Of a stretch of DNA of 64,000 nucleotides, positions 58,152 through 64,000 are shown piece after piece. The notes below the pieces were generated by a model, which did not search any database, was not told the DNA's origin, and saw nothing but the letters and a program-made list of their open reading frames with translations. The translations under genes and the position numbers were made by a program. How positions within the stretch are numbered: position 1 is the stretch's first letter; each line of letters opens with the position of its first letter. This stretch comes from Polyangiaceae bacterium (GTDB lineage: Bacteria; Myxococcota_A; Polyangia; Polyangiales; Polyangiaceae): assembly GCA_016712345.1 (NCBI GenBank), contig JADJRH010000001.1:62001-126000 (forward strand), given 5' to 3'.

Positions 58152-58501
58152 GTGAAGAATGGGACGAAGTTGATGAGGCGTTTAAGCGTCTCGATCATTA
58201 TGGCGTGCTGCACCCGACCCTCGCAGCCATGAGGAAATTGACGGATATCGTTCGGCAAGACTCCGCTTTTGTCGATGCTCACCCAAGCGTGTCGCTCGCC
58301 AGCCTCGCGCTTGGTTTGGATCATACGAGACGGTGTGTGGTGGTCGCCTGGAACGAGGATGGCAGCTACGAGATCGGATTCGTCGATCCTGGGGAAGAGT
58401 TCTCTGAAGTGACCACCGCATCGGAGCACGACGTCGTTGAGGTTGTTCGCGAGTACTTTCAAAAACTCCGCGAGAATCGGTCGCCGACAATAAACGGCTG
58501 A
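58142..58501 (+). CDS. Small acidic protein overlapping the toxin, probable immunity protein
   Basis: 119 residues from the ATG at 58142, which overlaps the toxin stop (58149-58151) by 10 bp in another frame, so translation is probably coupled. It is rich in Asp/Glu (SEEWDEVDEAF, NEDGSYEIGFVDPGEEF) with no leader or membrane helix: a soluble cytosolic protein, the usual build of immunity proteins of polymorphic toxins. I cannot assign it to a named Imm family. Its position and size are the evidence; a role in toxin folding or regulation is the alternative. Confidence 0.7.
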   Translation: MAISEEWDEVDEAFKRLDHYGVLHPTLAAMRKLTDIVRQDSAFVDAHPSVSLASLALGLDHTRRCVVVAWNEDGSYEIGFVDPGEEFSEVTTASEHDVVEVVREYFQKLRENRSPTING

Positions 58502-58526
58502 TACTCACTCCCAGGCTATGCCGGTT

Positions 58527-58646
58527 GGCCTCCCGCCCGCGTCGAGCGAGCACGCGAGTCTGCGAGCGCGCGCAAGCGAGCCGGGCTTGGGAGGCCAGGA
58601 GGCGCGCAGGCGCGAAGCGCCGAGCACACGGCCGGTGGTGGGCAGG
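58527..58646. repeat. 120-bp repeat, copy A, at the TcA truncation
   Basis: It matches 61640-61759 over its full length with a single C/T difference near position 14. It begins GGCCTCCCGCCC and ends GGTGGTGGGCAGG, is very G+C-rich and contains inverted-repeat parts (GCGCAGGCGCGAAGCGC). It abuts the broken 5' end of the TcA remnant. Confidence 0.92.
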
Positions 58647-59537
58647 AACACCGTCGCCACCGTCAGGAACACCCTCGACACAGTACAGTGCGAAGTCGCC
58701 TTGCTTTCCAGCAAAATCCGCAAATCCGCCGCTCTCAACGGCAGTGCGTACGCAGAAGCAGCCGGCGGACAAGACAGCCGCTTCAGCATCGACCCCACCG
58801 CCGTGGAGGCCCTCTCCACCACCACCGCTGACGACGACGCCGGCATGTTCCAACTTGACCTTCGGGATGAAAAACTCCTCCCCTACGAAGGCCGAGGCGT
58901 CCTCTCCACATGGAGGGTAGAAGTCCCCGCCGACCAAAACCGCTTCGCCCTCCACCGCATCGCCGACGTGGTCCTCCATGTCAGGTACACCTCCCGCGAC
59001 GCCGGAGATCTCCTCAAATCCAAGGCAAAGAACCACCTGAATGCCTCGACCCTCCAACGCGTCCGCGTCATCTCCGCAAAGACCGTGGCTCACGAAGCAT
59101 TCGCCTCGTTCGGCCAGGGTCAAGACAACCCACCCCCCGCCCACCGGTTAGAAATCCCCGTCACCCGTGAAGGTTTCCACACCTTCCTCGGCAAACGCGA
59201 TGTACAGATCGTCAAGGTCACCGTCAGCGCCACCTTCAACGAAAAGTACACATCGCTGGGGGTCTCCTCACCTACCCACCTGACATTCCAACTTACCCCG
59301 CCCGGTCAGACCGCCATCACCGGCACCCTCCAGTTTATCGCCGGTGAACCTCATACCGATCTCACCCTTGCTGGAGATGTACCCGTCAAAAACCCCGATG
59401 AAGGCCCGTTCGTTCCCTGGGTATTCTCCATCGAGAACATCGCCGACATCCCCTCCCACCTGAAAGCCAACGGCAAACTACACCCCGACGCGTTGGAAGA
59501 CATCTGGCTCACCTTCACGTACGAGGAGGCTCCCTAA
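58647..59537 (+). pseudogene. Truncated TcA-type toxin subunit, C-terminal part only
   Basis: About 296 residues remain of a protein usually about 2500 long. It has the TcA C-terminal signature: CEVALLSSKIRKSAAL, DAGMFQLDLRDEKLLPYEG, GVLSTWRVEVP and DVVLHVRYTSRDAG. An open frame continues upstream through the 120-bp repeat to an ATG at 58518, so a 339-residue hybrid could be made, but it would lack the pore and shell. In Tc loci tcA precedes tcB, which fits its place before the second TcB-TcC copy 155 bp downstream. Confidence 0.85.
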
Positions 59538-61170
59538 CCTCTGACCTGACATGAGTTGAGTTGAGTTGTAAAGGCCCCCGGCGCTGCGCGTGTCCAGTCG
59601 ACCCGCGCAGCGCCTTCGGCCCCCCTTTGTCCTTTTTCGCCCTTTTCCGACTTTTTTGACTGTTTGGCAACGCTCACAACCGAGGAGGCCCTGTGAAACA
59701 TCGACCTGACCTGACATCCAATTCCACCAGTCAAGGCTCCACCCCCGCCGACGGCTCATCCGCCGGTCTACCCAACGGCCAAAGTGCCTCCGCCGGCCAA
59801 GGTCAAATAGCCGGCTCGCCCAGCACAAATACCCTTTCAAACTCCGGCCCGCCCAACGCCGGCCACACCAACAGCGTCGCCCTTGGGGCCTCCCCAACTG
59901 TCCAAGTCATCGCCGCACCACCGGCGCCACCTCCCCAACCTACCCAAACAAGTATCCCCTCCGCCAAAATCGACGCCGTACGCCCACCTTCCTTGTCCTT
60001 GCCAAAAGGTGGCGGCGCCATCCAACCCCTCGGCGACACCTTCAAAACCAACCCCGCCACCGGCACGGGTAGCTTTGCCATCCCAATTCCAGCCCCAAGC
60101 GCTCGCGGATTTGGGCCGGGATTAACTCTTTCTTACGATTCAGGTTCCGGCAACGGCGTGTTTGGACTCGGTTGGAACTTGTCGCTCGGCGCCGTCACCC
60201 GCCGCATGGACCGCCGGCTACCCCAATACAACGACGCGTTTGAAAGTGACAGTTTTGTCTTGTCAGGTGCCGAAGACCTCGTGCCCGTCCACCCCGCTCT
60301 CCCTGAAAATGACTCCGACCCCGAGCGTGTCACTTTGTACAGACCCCGCACCGAGGGCGCCTTTGCTCGCATCGAAAAACGCAAAGTCAAAGCCACGGGA
60401 AACCTCTACTGGAAAGTGTACTCCGCCGACGGAAGTGTACACTTTTACGGCCAAACGGCAGCCTCCCGCATTCAAGACCCTCAAAAAGCTCACCGTATTT
60501 TATCCTGGCTCCTCGACAGGGTAGAAGACCTCCACGGCAATGTCATGGAAGTGGAGTATGCCGCGGAAAATCTTGACAGCGTCAATCCTCGACAAACCCC
60601 GGTTGAAGCGTTCCGCTTCGCCCCCCACCGCATGATCGACATCTCCGGCAACCGCTACCCCAAACGTGTACGCTACGGCAACACCGTCATGGGCGACATC
60701 TCCACCGCCCAGTTTGAAATCGTCTTTGACTACGGCGACCACGACCTGACCTCCCCAACACCTGCGCCCGCACCTGACAAAAAATGGGCCGTCCGCCAAG
60801 ACCCTTTCTCCTCCTACCGCGGCGGATTTGACCTCCGCACCTCCCGCCACTGCCAACGCGTTTTGGTCTTCCATCACTTCTCCGAGTTGGGTGTCGGACC
60901 TACCCTCGTTTCGTCCGTGGACTTGAATTATAATCAGTCGAAATCGATCACCTTACTCTCCAGCGCCACCCACAAAGGGTACATCCGCCAATCCACTCCA
61001 CCCAACGAGCCCATCGTTTATACTTCCCGATCTCTCCCGCCGTTAGAATTCACGTATTCATTACCCACCAAAAAACAAAAAACCCTCCACTTTGACCCGG
61101 AGACCCTTGCCGACATCGACGTTACCACCCTGGGCAAACGCACGCAGTGCGTAGACCTCGACGGTGAAGG

Positions 61171-61761
61171 CGCGAGGCGCGAGGGGGATCGCTTTCCGTT
61201 CGGGAGTCCGCGCGTTCGTGCAACGCGCCCAATGCGGCTCGGCTTTATACGGTCCTCTGACGACTTAGGATGTCAGTCGCGGGTAGAACGCAATGGTAGA
61301 CCTGAACGGGTAGATGGACGGACCGCAGCCTCGCCTCTCCATCCTGAACCGTGGTAGGGGCGCTGCACTCACTGCTCCCTCCCTCACTCCAAACGATCGC
61401 TCTCCCGCCTCTTTTGGGTCGTTCAGAGTTGAGCGCTTAAACGAACATGCCTTCCCCACCGTCTACCCGATTTGCGAGCACGACAATGGCCCCGCTGTCT
61501 ACCCATGGCCATTCCAGTAACACTGTTCGTTCGCCCGAGTGAACGAGCCCAGCGCGGCCTCGTTTGCTCGCTCTCGATTTTTCTTCAGCGTCAACTACCT
61601 TCCCGTCTACCCATACCGCGTCGATCGGTCATCACGCTGGGCCTCCCGCCCGTGTCGAGCGAGCACGCGAGTCTGCGAGCGCGCGCAAGCGAGCCGGGCT
61701 TGGGAGGCCAGGAGGCGCGCAGGCGCGAAGCGCCGAGCACACGGCCGGTGGTGGGCAGGCC
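61171..61761. other. Foreign 591-bp segment in the second TcB-TcC copy
   Basis: No homology to the first toxin copy. It shares short blocks with the 200-bp array after murI (CTTTATACGGTCC, CGCTGCACT-like and GGGGCGCT) and carries several GGGTAGA/TCTACCC words. It ends with the 120-bp repeat. No gene inside. Confidence 0.8.
61640..61759. repeat. 120-bp repeat, copy B, at the toxin-copy-2 junction
   Basis: Same length and 119/120 bases identical to 58527-58646, same orientation. It ends 2 bp before homology with the first toxin copy resumes. Confidence 0.92.
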
Positions 61762-64000
61762 TCACGACACCTACGTCTTTTTCAACCATTCAGGAAACGG
61801 CTTTTCCAAAGAACCTGTCATCTTGTACGGCGTCTCCGGTCAAGCCGCCTCCACCGCCGGTGTCGTCGACGCCTTCGGTAGAGGCACCCCGCAAATTGTC
61901 TACTCCCTCAACAAATGGCAAAACGTCAACTGCCACCTCCGCGCCACCGACCTCATCGGCGATACAAAACCCTATTTATTGACGGCTGTCAAAAACAATT
62001 TTGGCTTAGAAACAAGGATCAAATACGCTCCTTCCACCAAATTCTACCTGGCAGATAAGGCGGCCGGCACCCCGTGGGCTCACCCTCTACCTTTCCCCGT
62101 CCACGTCGTCGAACGGGTAGAAGTCTACGACGCCGTCAAAAAACACCGCTTCGTCCAAGAGTACACCTACCACCATGGCGGGTATGACCCCGACGAACGC
62201 GAGTTTCGCGGCTTTGGACGGGTAGAAACACTGGACACAGAGTACACCGCTGCCCACGAAGGGAAAGGTTTGTTCGGCGACCTACCCATTTTCAACAACG
62301 AGCGCCCTCAACCTCCTGTCTTGACAAAAACGTGGTTTCACCTCGGCATCCTCCGTCACTGGGCTTTGTATAACCAAGCCTACCAGCGTGAATGGTGGCG
62401 CCCAACAGTGGACCTTGGCTCACCTGAAGCGCCCCCAAACCTCTTGGGTAGGCCCGTGGTCCTTGCGGAGCAAACCTCCCCGGTCACACTCACCCAACGG
62501 CACGAGGCCTACCGCGCCATGCGCGGCCAAACGATGCGCGTGGAAGTGTACGGACTCGACGGATCTGAAAATGATCTTGTCCCCGTCCAAGTCGCTGAAA
62601 CCCGCATCCGCATTGTCCAAAAACAAGGCCCGCGAGGTGGACGCGGCGTCACCGCCAACCACTGCGTGATGTTGGTGCACCCTGAAGAAGCGGTCACCCT
62701 CCACTACGAAAAAAACCAAGATGACCCACGAATCGCGCATACCTTGACACTCGCCGTGGATGAGTACGGCGTACCCACCCGTCAAGCGACCGTCGTTTAT
62801 GGAAGGAAGGTGCCCACGCCGCCTCCCGGTCAACCGCCGGTAGAGTCGTTCCCCGAGCAATTCGCAACGCACGTCGTTGTCGGCACCCGTCAGGTCACCC
62901 ATTTCCCATTTGGCAGCGGGTTAACGCCAACGAAACATCGTTTGGCAATTCCACTCGCGGAGCAATCCTACGAGGTAAAAATGGCCGCCCCGCCGGCCGC
63001 CTCCAACGGTTTATACTCCCCCACCGAGGTCAACACCGCGTTTGACGGCGCCGCTCCGGTACCGTACGAAAACGTCGCCACCGCCGGCCAAAAACGCCTG
63101 CTGGGCTCTGCGATTCATCAATATTACAACAGCGCCGATTTACCCAATCCCTTGGCAGAGGGCACCGCAGACGTGCTCGCTCTACCTTACCAATCGTACG
63201 CGTTGGCCTTCACTCCCGGCTTGATATCTGCGGCCTACGGCACAAAAGTCGACGGTCCCATGCTCACCGCCGCCGGTTACCAAGACCGCGGCGCCGATGG
63301 CTATTGGGTCAAGTCAGGCCGCCAGGTGTTTGACCCTTCCCATTTTTATCTCCCGACCCAAGTCATTGACCCGTTGGGACGCACTACGTCGGTGGTGTAC
63401 GACCCGTACTTCTTGCTTGCCATTCAGGTCACCGATCCCCTTGGAAACACCGGCTCCGCCGATATCGACTACCGCACCTTGACCCCTTGGCAAACCACCG
63501 ACATCAACGGCAATCGAGGTCAGGTCGCTTTTGATGCGTTGGGGAGAGTCACCAAAGCGGCCGTCATGGGAAAGGTCGGATCGTCCGACGGCGATCCCCT
63601 GACTGACCCGACCATGGTGTACACATACCAGGTTGACCGCTGGTATAATACCCAACCCGGCAACCCCGGAAATCCAAGCGGCGCCGCGTTGCCCAAACCT
63701 TCGTATATCAAAACCGAACACCGCGAGAAACACGGCTCCGCAAACGTCCGTTGGCAAACCTCCTACGCCTTTTTGGATGGTGCCGGTGGCGCCGCACTCG
63801 CCAAAGCCAACGCCGAACCCTCCTCCCCAGGAGGCCCTGCCCGCTGGGTCGCCACCGGTCGCACCATCGTCAACAACAAAGGCAACCCCATCAAACAATA
63901 CGAGCCGTATTTTTCCAACGATTGGGATTGGGAAGAAGAGGAGGTATTGGCCACCGTCGGTGTCACCGCATTGGTCACGTACGACTCCATGGGTAGATCG

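Larger units (their letters stand above)
59693..64000 (+). pseudogene. Second TcB-TcC copy, interrupted; continues past the window
   Basis: GTG at 59693 after GAGGAGG. The first 490 or so codons closely match the complete copy. At 61170/61171 homology stops, and it resumes at 61762 (equal to 52643 in the first copy). The lost stretch is 672 bp, replaced by 591 bp, both multiples of three, so the frame is kept, but a TAG at 61355-61357 ends translation at 554 residues. The resumed frame is open to 64000 and would give an N-terminally truncated TcB-TcC lacking most of the propeller. Whether an internal start is used is unknown. Confidence 0.85.

Overview
The window is a chromosomal segment of a Myxococcota (myxobacterium-like, Polyangia-type) bacterium. 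Support comes from a MYXO-CTERM-like tail on a large VWA protein, Cys-rich 'CDGxDNDCDGxxDE' (MopE-type) repeats, Gly/Thr-rich linkers after lipoprotein cysteines, a tandem eukaryotic-type Ser/Thr kinase, an FGE-type lipoprotein, and a fused TssB-TssC-like sheath protein. I did not compute base composition; it looks moderately high in G+C. No tRNA, rRNA, CRISPR array, IS element or prophage was recognised.

Layout. 1-8.1 kb (mostly minus strand): partial FGE-domain lipoprotein, a beta-helix lipoprotein plus diheme cytochrome pair, a MATE exporter and a double-kinase membrane protein. 8.3-13.2 kb (plus): four exported proteins, including one with three DsbA-like domains in tandem. 13.9-16.7 kb (minus): GST, a TonB-like C-terminal-domain protein and a LeuA/HMGL-type enzyme. 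16.9-24.0 kb (plus): rpsL-rpsG-fusA-tuf-rpsJ-rplD-rplW-rplB-rpsS. This str/S10 cluster lacks rplC between rpsJ and rplD and stops after rpsS. It is followed by a non-coding array of GCGTACACAACGC words. 24.7-35.4 kb: collagen-like secreted protein, a membrane protein with duplicated C-terminal domain, gltX coupled to a CPBP membrane protease, an M43 metalloprotease lipoprotein, a lytic transglycosylase and a lysine 2,3-aminomutase. 35.5-42.2 kb (minus): a two-gene operon of giant Cys-rich surface proteins. 42.6-49.2 kb: WYL regulator, frameshifted Hsp70-like gene, TssB-TssC fusion, and murI set between two unrelated tandem repeat arrays.

50.5-64 kb is a Tc-toxin locus. It holds a complete 2558-residue TcB-TcC fusion with a variable C-terminal domain, overlapped at its stop by a small acidic ORF that looks like an immunity gene. 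Next come a 5'-truncated TcA (only the C-terminal part) and a second TcB-TcC copy. In the second copy 672 bp, covering most of the predicted TcA-docking beta-propeller, is replaced by 591 bp of foreign sequence with a stop. A 120-bp repeat (119/120 identical) directly abuts the truncated end in both damaged genes. This is the most unusual part of the window.

Across the window the palindrome GTGTACAC and its half GTACAC recur far more often than chance. I counted about 20 exact octamers by eye, against about one expected.
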